In this document: piece after piece, positions 14,201 to 25,100 of the stretch | Numbering within the stretch: position 1 is the stretch's first letter | How the letters are laid out: each line of letters begins with the position of its first letter | Source of the DNA: Pelodera strongyloides | Taxonomy: Eukaryota > Nematoda > Chromadorea > Rhabditida > Rhabditidae | Length of the DNA: 64,000 bases | NCBI GenBank assembly: GCA_036852015.1 | Contig: JAANDG010000080.1 | Span: 124,001 to 188,000, forward strand | Direction: 5' to 3' | The notes under the pieces: model-generated | Database searches by the model: none | Told to the model about the DNA's origin: nothing | The model's input: the letters and a program-made list of their open reading frames with translations, nothing else | Position numbers and translations under genes: made by a program

Positions 14201-14982
14201 AAAGCTTTCCTCCATTTCCTATGCTTAGCTGTGTGCATAGTTTCTTCGTGAATGCATCACTTAATCGTACTATGAATATCTTAACGTTACTGCAGAAGTT
14301 GTAGCAAACACCTTTCAGTTCTGCACTCACTTTCATGATGAAACTGAAACATTGCTCTTCGACAGTGAAAACTCTTAAAAAAATAAGTATATCTTGCTTG
14401 CTCTGGCACAGTCAGTGAAAACCCTTTTTTCATTGATGTCTTCCTTTATGATACAATTGAAAATAATAAATATTATTAACTAATTGCTTTAGACCACCGT
14501 GCGATAATTGCGGTGAGTCGGCGTGCTCTTGCATTCAAGGATATGCACGGTCCAATGGAATTTGCGTATACTGGGGAGATTGTCCTCCGGCATCGCAACA
14601 ACGTAAGTGTACCTACGTTATGAGACTGTAATTTCTGGTTGCTTCCTTGTTAACTACTTTGTTTATATTTTTTCGCGCATTTTGCTTATGCTTTCAAGAG
14701 TGCACCTTTAGTAATTATCAAAAAAATCATGACGGTAAAACACAAGACCTAATTACTTTATAATAATGATTGTTCGTTCAGAAACTACTCGCAAGCCCAC
14801 AACGCCCAAGGAAACTGTGAAGAGCTCCGAGCAGAGCGGTAAGTTCTTGTTAGCTTAATTGAAGTCAGTTGATTCTTCTTTTTTTTCTTTATTGAAAAAT
14901 TACTTCAATTTTGTCAGTGTCTATAGTCTACTGTAATTTCCCAGAAGTCTGTGCAGAACATTATATATAGTTTTCGTATATA

Positions 14983-15013
<31 letters not shown>

Positions 15014-18000
15014 ATATCTATATATATCATATATATATATATTGCTTATTATATATTATTCAGCTCAAGACGACGTGACCGGTGAACAGTGCTACGGTGA
15101 CTATAGATATCCTCCCGGTTGTAAGGACTGCGATTACAAGGTAGGTAGTATTAACTGCGGTAGCTTGGAAAACAGCTTTGGTAACAGATTATGTGCATGT
15201 TACCCTAAATCTAACCATGAAACCACTGCGAATGATCACAAAGTCATGTAGGGTTGTGCTCGGGTCGAAAATGAATGATTGTAACAAATTATTTCAGCTA
15301 TCGTGGAATTACGTTGACGAGACTGATGAGATCGAGTTTTCTTTGGAGACCAAAATCCCTCAGAATTGGTGGACTGGAGTGGGTATCAGCAGCGGAGGAA
15401 GCATGGTAATCACTGATACAGTATACTGAAAATGAAATTACCATAGATACGTTATAGGAGTACTGTAACGCAACCAATAGGAGGAAAACACTGGCTCACA
15501 TCTGCTGAGTAAGATTCCAATCTTTCATTTAGCTTTGATTTTCATGAGGATATTATTTATAAGAATTTTAGGTCGACGCTGATATGATCATCGTTAAATC
15601 AGAGAACGGAAAACTATCTCTGCTTGACATGTATTCGTCTTCATACGGAGTTCCAACATTGGATGCTTCACAGGTGAGTATTTTGATTGGAGAGAGGGAG
15701 TAGGGAGTGGGAGGGAAAGTGGGAGGGAGGGAGAGAGAGTGTGCAAAAGAGTGAAGAGAGAGGGGGAGAGAGAGCTATCTATCATTGCCATTCCAGGACG
15801 TCTACACCCCAACCGCGATCGGCTCGCACGCCAACGGAGTTCTTCGAGCACAGTTCACAAGAAAGAGAAGCACCGGAGACAAAACCGGCGACAATATGTT
15901 CTCCGATACACAGTGCATGCACATGTTATTCCCGGTCGAGGGAGGTCGCCTAGATGATGTGAGCTGTTTTGTTTTATTTTTAAGAACTAAATTTTTATCA
16001 CTTTTATACTTTTATTTTCGAACATCTAAGCTTTTGCTAATGTTATCATAAGGTTCAGTTCTCTATCAATGATAAGACTACGAGTTCGATTCACTTCCAA
16101 GCACGCCACACCTGTAGCTGTAAAATTGGAAGCTAAATAACTTCACCTTTTCACTTTTTAGAACGGCAACATCACTATTCACATGTCAACGCCCAAGGTG
16201 TCCGAGAGTAAGGTTTGCATTAGAAGTTGCATCGCCGACACCGGCGCCAAGCAGAGTGACGGCGTTTGCGAGAACGAGTTCCGATCTCCGGCATCGTGTG
16301 TGGACACTTCTTGCGACTACATTGCCAACTGGGAATATGACGCCGACCGACATGACGTCAAGTTTGAGGTTTGTATTTTGGAGTTTGTACTTTGTACTTT
16401 TTATTTTTCTGATTGTTCTTTTGTATAATTGTTTTGTAATTTAACAATGTGATTTGCAGATTTCCTCGAAGGAGCTCGGACGCTGGACCGGAATCGGATT
16501 CTCAAAGGATGGACAAATGTCCAATGCAGATATCTATACAGGATGGGTGAGAAATCTTGGTCATTCTCTCTCTCTCTCCCTCTCTCTCTCTCTCCCTCTC
16601 TCTCTCTCTTTCCGTCTCTTTGTTCCTCTCTCCCTCTCTGTATTATCTCTCTCTCTAACGTCTCTCTCTTTCTCTCTTTCTGTCTTTCTCTCTCTGTGTC
16701 TCTTTCTGTCTTTCTCTCTGTGTCTCTCTCTCTCTTTACAGTATATCACTATTCAGATCTACGAGGGCAAAGCGTACGTCACTGATCGTTTCGCATACGC
16801 TCGTCAATTGCCGGCAATTGACCCTGCAGACAGAACGGACATCTACGAAATTGGAGGAAGACAAGAGGACGAACTGCAGACAATTACCTTCCGTCGCCCG
16901 CTAGTGCCCAAGGACAAAATCACGGATCTTCCTCTTGACGAGTGCTACTACTTCCTATTCCCAGTTGGAGGTAATTGTTGATGATAATTATGATAATTAT
17001 GATAATTAGCTAGAAATAGATGACTTTCAAGTACAGTTGCAATTGTAAGACTAAATTCATAGGTGTGCAACTAGTTATTAGACCTGAGGATTTACACGAA
17101 CAATTCAAACTCACAGGGGTTTATTTTGAATAACTTTGAGCGATATGAGAGAGTTCAGCTATTCGCTCTTCGGGGCTGAGTTGGTTATCGTTATGACGTT
17201 GCCTCGATAGTTACTTGTCCTTCCCTGCATATTTTCACCTTTTAAAATGCTTTCAGGTGGCCGTGTCTTAGCCAGAAAATCCTCTGATTTCACCAATCCA
17301 CGCACACCAATCGGATACCATGACCTCTTCCAACCAAAAGTCTCAAAGACCAAGATTTGCATATGTGATGCGCAAGGAAAGAGGGCCACTCCGCAGCGGC
17401 GACGTGCCAAGAGAAGCATTGTGGTGCCGTACCGTATCAGGAACAGGAGAGCAGTTGCTCAAGGTATAATTTGGAGGAAGTTATCATAAGTCAATATGAT
17501 CATAGGTCCATAACAGCAACGACGAACCCTGACTGTCTGAGTTGAGAGATAATAAAGTGAAATTACAACAAAAGACAAAGAAAAAAAAAGAGAAAATAAG
17601 AGGAAATTACGCAAATAAAGTGCTTCTAATTTTTGTGGTACTATAGAGGTTAATTAATGCCCAATTTAGCTGGTGCAGTTAGCGCTATGGCTTGCACTGA
17701 CATGGTCGTTGGAATGGTTCACGAGGGCAAGGGAAGAGTCAGGGATATGTTCTCCCCTAGCAAGGCTACTCCACAGGTAAAAAAAATTTGTTAGGTTTCT
17801 TTCTGGCAATTATGAAGTTGGGCTTGATTAGTGACTTCATGTTAGAAGCTGTAGCCTCTATGCTCGTTACTACTATTTCTCATCGGATAAACGCCCTTAC
17901 TTCTGCTATGTAAATACTGAAACACGTCGGCGGCTGTAGCACCCTAATTAGACAGGGCGCATACTTATTGTCGTTGTGTAATAAGTTGACCAACTACGTT

Positions 18001-21000
18001 GTACAGTAACCAGCGTCCCCGTGAATCTTAGTTACGGTAGCTTTGTGAGGGTAATCAGGTCCTTGCTTACTCTTTTGTAATAACCGCCACTTTGCAGATG
18101 GACTCGTTCTTCAGCGGAAAGGATGACCTGACCGCCGCATCCGCATACCAAGTGGACGGAATCACAACAGTTGTATTCAGAAAGAAACTCAACGGTGAGA
18201 TAACAGTTAACTTTCGAAGTGTTGCGCATATACGTTTGTTGACTTCTGCATTCAAGAAGCCCTATCGCCTATCGCATTCGGTTTCTTAGTGCAATTTACG
18301 AGGGAAAGTAGGTATTGCTCATTGTGAGCGGCGTCTTCGCCCTATCATCGCCACCTTCTTGTCCGCTAAAATGCGCTTGGTAGAACAAAAAGAGAGTCTG
18401 GCGACGAATGGGCGAGGTGTGCGCCTTTGCTGATGTAACGAATCGGTACGATAAATTGACCTATCCTTGTTAGCAGAATAGACGACACAATAAAGTGTGT
18501 ACCGTACGCAAAATTATTATTTTTTTTAGCCGTGCACCCATCTGATCACTCAATCGTGCCGGGACCAATGACCGTAATCTGGGCTAAGGGAGCTGATCCC
18601 AATAATTACCAACACACCACTGGAGGAGCTACTATTAGAGCTGACCCCGCTTTCTTCGGAAGAGACTTCAAGTGAGCCGACTTTTGATTTTCTAAATTCA
18701 CAACCTGCAAATCAGATTAATGCGAGAGGGTAATCTACCTGATATAATCATCTTGCTCCTGATACACTGATTAATTGATACGAAGACCTTTCCGTGAAGA
18801 AGTACTTGTTGACCTACGGATTTCTCAACCCTTACAATTAGAGCCAACGGGTTCATGATGTGAACTGATCTACTGAAAAATACACACCATCTATGTTGTG
18901 CTGACTTTCTTCCTTCAAATTCAAACCTCTTCAGGTATCACGGAAAGAATCAGCGAGGTGTGATGACGATTGACTTCTTCGGAACCACCGACTCTTCATC
19001 GTCGACGTCGTCCGAGAAATCGATGGAAGCTATTCCGATCAACGTCCCCACGACAAGAATGCCTCACATTCCTGATCTCACATCGACCACCGTGGGTTTT
19101 ATTCAAATCATACCATGATTAAGATTTAGACCACAGCAAAACGTTCCTGTATATTTATGGATTATTGCGGTTAGGTATTTTCTTTGTTTCAGGTAATTAA
19201 TTACTGTATTTTAGGAGGGAACCAAGTCCTGCTCTGGAATGTTCACCTACCCGAAGGGGTGTGCAGCTTCACAGTGTCTGTACGCAGTTGGATGGATGGC
19301 CGAGAACACAGTCGTCTCTTTCCACATTGAAGCAAGGATGAAGCCGAACACATGGACAGCCGTTGGATTCTCACCAGATGGAGGAATGGTAAAGGCTTTT
19401 AGGATTCGAATGCAAACATTTCCTCTGTTATCGTTTATTGGTACTGGTCATATTAATCGGCAATATGCGGGGCTAGTTTAGGTGGGAGCGGTGTGTGTAG
19501 GGAACTATCAGATGCCATGCGATAGACCAGTATTAGCGCACCTGGCCTCGTTACTTTACTAAAATCGACCATCGCCTAATATTAGACTTGCTTCTCACAA
19601 AATGACTAGCCTGGTTAAAAACTCACAGTGAACTGGACTTTCCAAAGCTCAGTTTCAATGTAGCGATTATACAGTATTATCTTTTCTCAGGCTGGTACCG
19701 ACGCTATCATAGTCTCTTTGATGGACAACGAGATCTCGGTCACGGATAACTTCCTCCCCAACTACGGACATCCTACCGTCGACGAGCAGCAGGACGTATT
19801 CGACGTGACCACCGCACAACGTGACGGACGTGTTTATGCAAATTTCTCTCGGAACTTGAGAACCGATGACTTGGTAAGGACCTATTCGAGGTTTAGTACG
19901 AACAATGAACAAATCACAAGCTGTAAGTAAAAAATAACACAGTATCGCGAAAGGAAATCGCAGGAGAGTCACCAACATAGGCGGATGTACTTCGGAAAAA
20001 GTACTTTATGATGGTCTGACCCGTTTCACATCAATAGTTAGACGCAGGAGTGTATGTTTAAGCCTTATTAGCAAACTTCGCACTAGGCTCTGACAAGAGA
20101 ATGTTTTGCGGATAAAGTACATGGTGCAAATTTGAATGTACACTAACATTGACTTCATTTCCAGAATGACGTTTCTCTGGACACTTGCCAATTCTTGGTG
20201 TTCACACCAACTGGCGGAGATCTCACCAACAGTGGACAGGTGAGGAAACACAAGGACGTGCCTACCACTAGCCCAACAAAGGTTGGAGTGTTTTTACTTT
20301 CACGAATGAATGAGTTGGAAAAATGTTTACCTATTTATTGAACAAGAGTTTTTGAAATAATATTTACCTATTTATTGAACAAGTGTTTTTGAAATAATAT
20401 GAAGAACAAAATTAATACTATTCCTCGCTCGGAATCAAGAGTGTCAAGTTATTCACCACTAAAAATAAGTCAACTTTTTCAGAATTTTGCGCAGTTTTTA
20501 GCTATGCATTCTCTGATGTGTGAAAGAGTGCGACATGCATCTTGCAGTATCAAGTCTTCTTTTGAACACAAATCATCAGCTCTCATATTCAAACTCATTA
20601 TAAATTGGTTTACTCTAGATTTGCCTCAACGTGTGCACTGTTCCCACAAGCGGATCCACCGATGTGGTCAGCGACGACAAGGACACTGAGGATCACAAGG
20701 AGACTGAAAAGACTGGCGCGGAATGGGAGACCGAGACATCTGAGGAAGAGCAAGCACCTAAGGAGGTGGAGACCACCCAGACCACTACGGCCAGAACCAC
20801 TGCCGGAACCACCACCATGGCACCAGAAACACCAAAGTCGACAAAGATGCCACCGAAAACCAAGAGTGGAGACAGTTCGGGAGAGGTAAGCTTGTTTTGA
20901 GACGGAATATTTATTATCATATTTCGTATCTGATAAGTATCCTTGCTATGTTTTTAAATAGTGGACAATTAATCAACTTTTAGTGACATACGTGGTGAGA

Positions 21001-24000
21001 TGATGTATGAAGCACAATGTATACAAAATTGGGCTTTAATAATTTAATGAGCGTTTTAATTATTTAAAAACTTCAGGTTCGCATGCCACCAATGATCAAG
21101 GCTGGACCCTCGCTATTCACTCCGAACCCCAATGCCAAGAAGAGGTAGCGGATTTTTAGAATTTGTTTGAAATTTTGAAATTTCGATTTGTGAATTTCGC
21201 TTATAACCACGTCGCTATGGTCTATGGCTACACTTTTTTCTTTTCCGACACATTTAATTTTAAAATGAAAGTTGTAAGAGAAAAATGTTTTCACTGAGTA
21301 CTTCACTAGGGAGTTTGCAAAAAAAATATACATATTTCCTTTACTTCTAGGTACGGTCTCCGCGTGCGCATCCTCAACCGCGACTGGGATTCCGCGCTTG
21401 CCGACCCACAATCCGAGTACTATCAATCCTTCACCAAACAGGTACTGTGCCACTTCACCAAAAAAAATATTTGAAAGCAGTGGTGATCAAAGAAAGAATA
21501 GTCACTGTAATTGGACATTCCGAAAAGTAGTGAAATATCAACTGAGCGGTGTCGTAGTGAATAATGACCGAATTTTAAATTACGTATTTATTGCCTGCAT
21601 GACAATTGCAGACGACCACCCGTGGAAAAGTTAAATAGGTGCATAGTACTAAGCTCTAGGCCTGAGTCTAAGCAAATGCCTGAATGTTTAAGCCTAATAA
21701 GTATAGATCTAACAATAAGGTCGGAGCTTTATCAACACTTTTGCAATTTCAGGTATCATCCGCAATCAACGATCTTCTAGCCAAGAAATGGAAGGGAATG
21801 TCTGTGTCCAAGATCGTCGAGTACACAAAGGGATCGGTTATTGTCGAGTTCGAGGTCGACGCCACTGAAGACGTACCCAAGGAGGCTGAGGTTCGTTTTC
21901 TAACGATTGAATAATAAGCGAGGGCATGCCAGAGAGGGAGAGAGAGAAGTATAAATAGAGAATTAGAGAGAGAAGTAAGAAGAGAGAGAAGTAAGGGGAT
22001 ATAGAGAGCGTAAGTAATTCAGAATATAAGCGTAATAATGGTTCCAGGTGAAGACGCACATTGAAAATGACGCACTTTCCGGACGAATGCCTGGAGGATT
22101 TGCCATTGAGCCTAGCACGGTTAATGTCCGTCCAGTTGGTTAGTTTTGAATTGAAGAAATATGTGCAAACTATGCAACAATGTGAAAGTTGTCGGATTGC
22201 CATCTCGTTATAAGACTAAAGAAGTTAAGAGGTTTTTGCGGTAAATTGCCAAAGTTTGACTGTGACAGTACCTCATTCTAATGAGACGAGATCTGCCCGT
22301 GCTAGGAGTCGAACTCATGAAGTGCGCTTGATTCAGCGTAGGCACTACGCCACCTGTGTACCTGTGTACGTCATTATAACTTATAATTCCAGAAATCCCT
22401 CGCGAGCCCATGGACGACACCATGCTCTTCGGTCTCAACCTCGACAAGGAGCTCGTCAGAAATGTTGTTATCATCGCGGTCGCCGCTCTGGTTCTGCTAT
22501 TCGCCGTGTGCTGCACTTGCTGCCTGTTGTGCAAGGTCCGACGCACCAGCAATCAATTTGTAAGTTTTGTAGTTTGTAGTTTCATGTCAGGTTTTTTTTC
22601 TGGTGTTAGACTCATTTATATCTACCCTATTTCTGATATTTTTGGTTTCGGAGACTTCTCTAACCGTCACACTCAGTCAACCAAATTTACCGCACTGAGC
22701 ACCAAGCTATAGGTACCGTCGTCCCACCCTTTTCCTTACTTTACATTTGGGATGTTCGGATGCACGCTTAGCAAGAACAACATAGAGGACAGAGACCGTA
22801 TTCACCAACATGCAGGGAGCCCTCCCTGGCCTTCCCTGGGAACTAAAGAGTGCGTAGAGAGTGCGAGAGCAGAAGAGATTCAGAGCCTTCGTGAGCCTAG
22901 GCAGGGCTCCCTGTGTGTTGGTGAATACGGCCTCAGAAAAACATAAAAACATCGGAATATTTTGTTACATCTTTAACTAATTGCTAACTTCACTTCAGAG
23001 TCCGATGCGGACCGAGTCTATGGAGGCCAAATCCTACTCTGACATTCCATACAAGGCAGTGAGTTTTTGTTTTAACACACTAATTTTGGTTTCTACTAGC
23101 GGCCCCAGATAATAACCTAGCTAGGTGTCTTTTTCCTTCAATTAATGTTTCTTTTCGTATCTAACCACACGTTCCTTATCTTCGCGCACTTGTTACTTTT
23201 TACGCATATGTAGTGAATCATCTGATAATATAAATATACAAGCACATTTCAAATTAGTCTTTTGTATTGGATCTCAACAGAACCCTGCATAGTCGTTATT
23301 GTGCCTGCAACAAAATTAAGTAAAACAAAAAACACAAATTTTGTTAAATATTCAAATCATTCAGGAATCTGGACCTTTCCCCTATCCCGCCGCATATGGA
23401 CCCTATGGAACATGTTAGTTTAAATTTAAATACAGTATACAGTCAGTATACTCGAGCTCACAAGCTCGAGCTAAGCACATCTCGTAAGTCTTGTAAAACC
23501 TTACTCTGTTTGTCTGGCAGGATTGGGGAACGTGGGGAAACACATTTTTGTAATAATGAATCAATTATCTAATGTTATTTTCCATTCAGTGACACCCAAT
23601 AAGGGTTTCGAGAACAAGGCCTACCAAGGACAAGCCCCAACTGGACCGGGAGCCCATCAACGGCATTTCAGTCAGGTAAATTAATAACTATACAGAAATC
23701 TGATCTCATTGGAAATAACTCGGAAGCGTAATTATAGTAATTCAGTATAAGTGTTGTAACCACCGGTTCATCCCAATGTACATTTTTATTCCCCAAGTTG
23801 CAGGCAACAACGGCTTCCAACAAGGGTGGAAGCTCCAGCCCTGCACCGTCTGGGGGAGAAAGGATGCCTGACGGTATGGGAGAGACCACATACCAGGAGT
23901 GGTACACTAAGGTATTGAGTTATTTAGCATTACTGGTGTGTACCTCAATCGTGAATAAAGCTATGGGCATTATATAAACCCCAAACCCAAACTGCCCTGG

Positions 24001-24314
24001 AACAAACTGTAACTGTGAATAACCTGCTAATATGCAGAGTGTATGTAATCTAGCTAGAGTACGTCATGCTTTCTCAGGCACACTGTAGGTATGCTTGAAA
24101 AATTAACGTAATGTGAATATCGATCGCTTTTCAGGTTGCCAGCAAGTCTGCTGCTCAGCAGCACGAAGAAACTGTCCAACCACCACCTCCAAGACCTCCA
24201 TCAGCTCAACCTTATGTATCGTACCCCAACGACCCGGCAACTTATTATACGTTGGGAGGTGAACATAGAGCCTCTCAGCAACAACAAAGACCCTACTTTA
24301 GGCCACCATACTAA
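5260..24314 (+). CDS. membrane-anchored mosaic protein: LPMO-like, EGF, TIL, DOMON, SEA
   Basis: Forty-four exons (5260-5410 to 24135-24314) sum to 5682 nt, or 1893 residues plus TAA; every junction keeps phase. The ATG lies two bases after a free acceptor (ACTTCAG at 5257), as expected for trans-splicing. Residues 1-15 are a signal peptide. Then come an LPMO-like domain (16-145), two EGF-like modules (146-214), half a DOMON (about 215-287), a Thr-rich region (309-498), three TIL modules (499-735), four DOMON blocks (755-1459), a second Thr-rich stalk (to 1548), a SEA-like domain (about 1550-1677), a transmembrane helix (1702-1724) and a proline-rich cytoplasmic tail. The protein should sit at the cell surface with a large, probably O-glycosylated ectodomain. 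I know no named protein with this order. Fusion of two adjacent genes is possible but unlikely, since phases never break and the only signal peptide and only membrane helix lie at opposite ends. Confidence 0.85.
5747..5807 (+). repeat. tRNA-like (SINE-type) sequence in intron 1
   Basis: GGTGGCGCAACGGC resembles a tRNA A box and GGATCGGGTCC a B box (9 of 11 to the consensus), about 40 bp apart. No cloverleaf can be closed, so this is at best a tRNA-derived remnant. Confidence 0.3.
5908..6090. repeat. degenerate TTTAAAGCG-family element in intron 1
   Basis: Left arm TTAAAGAGAAATAACAG and right arm ending TTCTACTGCTTTAAT, with the shared TGGTTGACAACTGTATTC and GCAATGCAGTTACC inner segments. Confidence 0.45.
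9133..9339 (+). other. exon 5: two EGF-like modules
   Basis: One exon, phase 1 on both sides, encodes a module with CLGRGERIDGECLC and a CDNGHYGSEC close, then a second with ECATASKCGSGKCV and CYCEPGHFGAHCE. Cysteine spacing (C-x-C then CxxGxxGxxC) is EGF-like. Symmetric phase-1 borders fit exon shuffling. Confidence 0.75.
9545..10330 (+). other. exons 6-8: half a DOMON domain
   Basis: Exons 9545-9642, 9932-10051 and 10268-10330. The strand EIEFVLKFPGHSWAGVGW matches the first half of a DOMON, but the following loop reads KPKGYVC. The Met of the usual 'GxM..AD' element, which can bind heme iron, is missing, and the second half is replaced by charged linker. It looks decayed or structural, unlike the later copies. 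Confidence 0.6.
10374..10427. repeat. CT-rich microsatellite
   Basis: Imperfect CTCTCTAT repeat in an intron of the LPMO/DOMON gene. Confidence 0.8.
10568..11493 (+). other. exons 9-10: Thr-rich mucin-like region
   Basis: Exons 10568-10610 and 10966-11493 encode about 190 residues dominated by Thr, Ser, Glu and Lys, with runs such as STVSTTTSKTGTTT. No cysteine. This is a likely O-glycosylated spacer between the LPMO/EGF head and the TIL modules. A long open frame on the opposite strand is an antisense shadow. Confidence 0.8.
11861..14602 (+). other. exons 11-17: three TIL cysteine-rich modules
   Basis: Exons 11861-11939, 12196-12322, 12741-12848, 13196-13268, 13497-13615, 13899-13993 and 14493-14602. 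Each module is split over two exons, with Cys spacing of trypsin-inhibitor-like (TIL) domains and a closing CxC: CVCKEGFVR, CTCADNYVR and CSCIQGYAR, followed by NCVPFDFC, RCIYWGDC or ICVYWGDC. Modules 2 and 3 share the WGDCP ending, which suggests internal duplication. Exon 15 (13497-13615) is an acidic, Ser/Thr-rich linker between them. Inhibitory activity cannot be inferred; in matrix proteins TIL modules are often structural. Confidence 0.75.
14961..15060. repeat. (TA)n microsatellite next to an acceptor
   Basis: About 100 bp of nearly pure TA, ending only a few bases before the TTATTCAG acceptor of exon 19. It may form a hairpin in the pre-mRNA. Confidence 0.9.
15689..15775. repeat. GA-rich microsatellite
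   Basis: (GGGA/GA)n purine tract just upstream of the acceptor of exon 22. Confidence 0.9.
16563..16737. repeat. CT-rich microsatellite forming a long polypyrimidine tract
   Basis: About 175 bp of (CT)n with CTTTCTGT interruptions run straight into the TTTACAG acceptor of exon 25. Confidence 0.9.
17670..20239 (+). other. exons 27-33: two more DOMON blocks
   Basis: Exons 17670-17776, 18098-18194, 18530-18671, 18935-19091, 19215-19388, 19691-19873 and 20165-20239. The first block lacks the opening WTGVG strand and begins at DMVVGMVHEGKGRVRD. It continues with GITTVVFRKKL and GPMTVIWAKG, strands seen in the second half of DOMON domains. The second block is complete, with a WTAVGFSPDGGM..TD core, DVFDVTTAQRDGRV and CQFLVFTPTGG. 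A short Ser-rich linker (exon 30) joins them. Confidence 0.7.
20325..20400. repeat. 38-bp tandem duplication
   Basis: Two adjacent copies of a unit starting TTTACCTATTTATTGAACAA differ by one base (AG/TG). Intronic. Confidence 0.85.
20619..20885 (+). other. exon 34: second Thr-rich stalk
   Basis: The first codons (ICLNVCTVPTSG) finish the last DOMON. The rest of the 267-nt exon is acidic then Thr/Pro-rich (TTQTTTARTTAGTTTMAPET), a membrane-proximal mucin stalk before the SEA-like domain. Confidence 0.75.
21077..22138 (+). other. exons 35-38: SEA-like domain
   Basis: Exons 21077-21144, 21351-21441, 21753-21890 and 22048-22138. The pattern YGLRVRILNRDW, then an amphipathic stretch, then VSKIVEYTKGSVIVEFEV matches SEA domains, which usually sit just outside the membrane and may autocleave. 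A clear G-SxxV cleavage motif is not obvious: KGSVIVEF is the closest, so self-cleavage is uncertain. Confidence 0.55.
21930..22010. repeat. GA-rich microsatellite
   Basis: Imperfect AGAGAGAAGTA repeats in the intron before exon 38. Confidence 0.8.
22300..22360 (-). repeat. tRNA-derived SINE-like sequence
   Basis: On the minus strand TGGCGTAGTGC fits the A box (10 of 11) and AGTTCGACTCC fits the B box (10 of 11), in the right order. The T-arm-like part is good, but acceptor and anticodon stems do not pair, so this is not a functional tRNA. Confidence 0.45.
22393..24314 (+). other. exons 39-44: transmembrane helix and cytoplasmic tail
   Basis: Exons 22393-22559, 22999-23058, 23365-23413, 23590-23675, 23804-23911 and 24135-24314. 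The helix VVIIAVAALVLLFAVCCTCC is followed by KVRR, a stop-transfer charge cluster, giving a type I orientation. The helix end and tail start carry six Cys within about eight residues and could be palmitoylated. The roughly 165-residue tail is rich in Pro, Gly, Tyr and Gln, with QPPPPRPPSAQP, an SH3-ligand-like stretch. TAA is at 24312-24314. Confidence 0.8.
22796..22930. mobile_element. small hairpin element in the intron after exon 39
   Basis: Arms 22796-22823 and 22903-22930 are inverted copies (CCGTATTCACCAACA opposite TGTTGGTGAATACGG, with one small mismatch region) around a loop of about 80 bp. This is a non-autonomous MITE-type structure. Confidence 0.6.
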
Positions 24315-24383
24315 ATAGATATATGCAATAACTATCAGCTGTCTTGATCCACCCACCTGTACTCTGTATTTTTCAACACTTTT

Positions 24384-24537
24384 GTGAAGCGGTATGACAC
24401 GCGGTTTCGCAACAACTTTATGACTCTATCCCCATGTATTATATGCGAATTTTTGTGCCCTGGAAGGTCACATATTGCATACTTTAAAGCCTGGGAATGC
24501 ATAAATTTTGCAACCTACGTGATGTACCGCTTTAAAC
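24384..24537. repeat. MITE-like inverted repeat
   Basis: GAAGCGGTATGACACGCGG mirrors CTACGTGATGTACCGCTTTA. It is about 155 bp and may lie in the 3' UTR of the upstream gene. Confidence 0.6.
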
Positions 24538-24925
24538 TTCTTGCGACCCAAGTACGTAGTTTATATGAGCAGCGAGTTATCCATTGTTACTTTGCCTAAG
24601 ATTTTGCTTCTTGCCAGACTGACTGTCTGACACTAGACCTGTCTAGGTCATAACACATATCACTTCCGTCTTTATACCCAAACATTCCAAAGGTTTCCTT
24701 AGTTTAATTATCGTGTGCCTAACTACAGTAACCTGTGATAATTATACGGAATTGTAATTATTTCACATGCATTCTCCAAATGTGTCCACCTCTTACTTAA
24801 TAATTTATGCACTCTATTTTTTTTGTTTTACTTTATTATTATTTTTTCATCTTCTTTTATGTTCTGAGTATCACCGCATCGGGTATTCGGTCTATAAACC
24901 CCTTCTTGAGTTGCTTCACCCTTTT

Positions 24926-25100
24926 AAAGCTATATAACAGCCGGTTTTTGAAACATGTTGGACAACTGCATTCCTATGTTTTTATGCTAAATAGGGTCGA
25001 TTTGTTTACTAATCTTATTACTTATTTGAATGTAAAGTTTGGAAATTCCGGCCTTCAACATAACGTCTTCAAAACCGGCTGTCATACCGTTTTAATTCGT
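24926..25100. repeat. MITE-like inverted repeat
   Basis: TTTTAAAGCTATATAACAGC and CCGGTTTTTGAAA on the left answer CTTCAAAACCGGCTG and TCATACCGTTTTAA on the right. Confidence 0.65.

Larger units (their letters stand above)
14782..17463 (+). other. exons 18-26: linker and two full DOMON domains, then basic cleavage-like motif
   Basis: Exons 14782-14838, 15064-15140, 15298-15405, 15572-15673, 15797-15958, 16162-16368, 16460-16546, 16742-16970 and 17257-17463. Two DOMONs have cores WWTGVGISSGGSM..AD and WTGIGFSKDGQM..AD. Both keep the Met that serves as heme ligand in cytochrome-type DOMONs; the partner His is not certain. Paired Cys occur before each (CKDCDYKLSW and CVDTSCDYIANW). After the second, residues 1126-1131 read RRRAKR, a furin-like basic motif that could allow processing. 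Confidence 0.75.

Noticed and set aside
16454..16981. Single 175-codon frame with a long Leu/Ser run
   Set aside because: The Leu/Ser run is the CT intron between exons 24 and 25, which has clear donor and acceptor sites.
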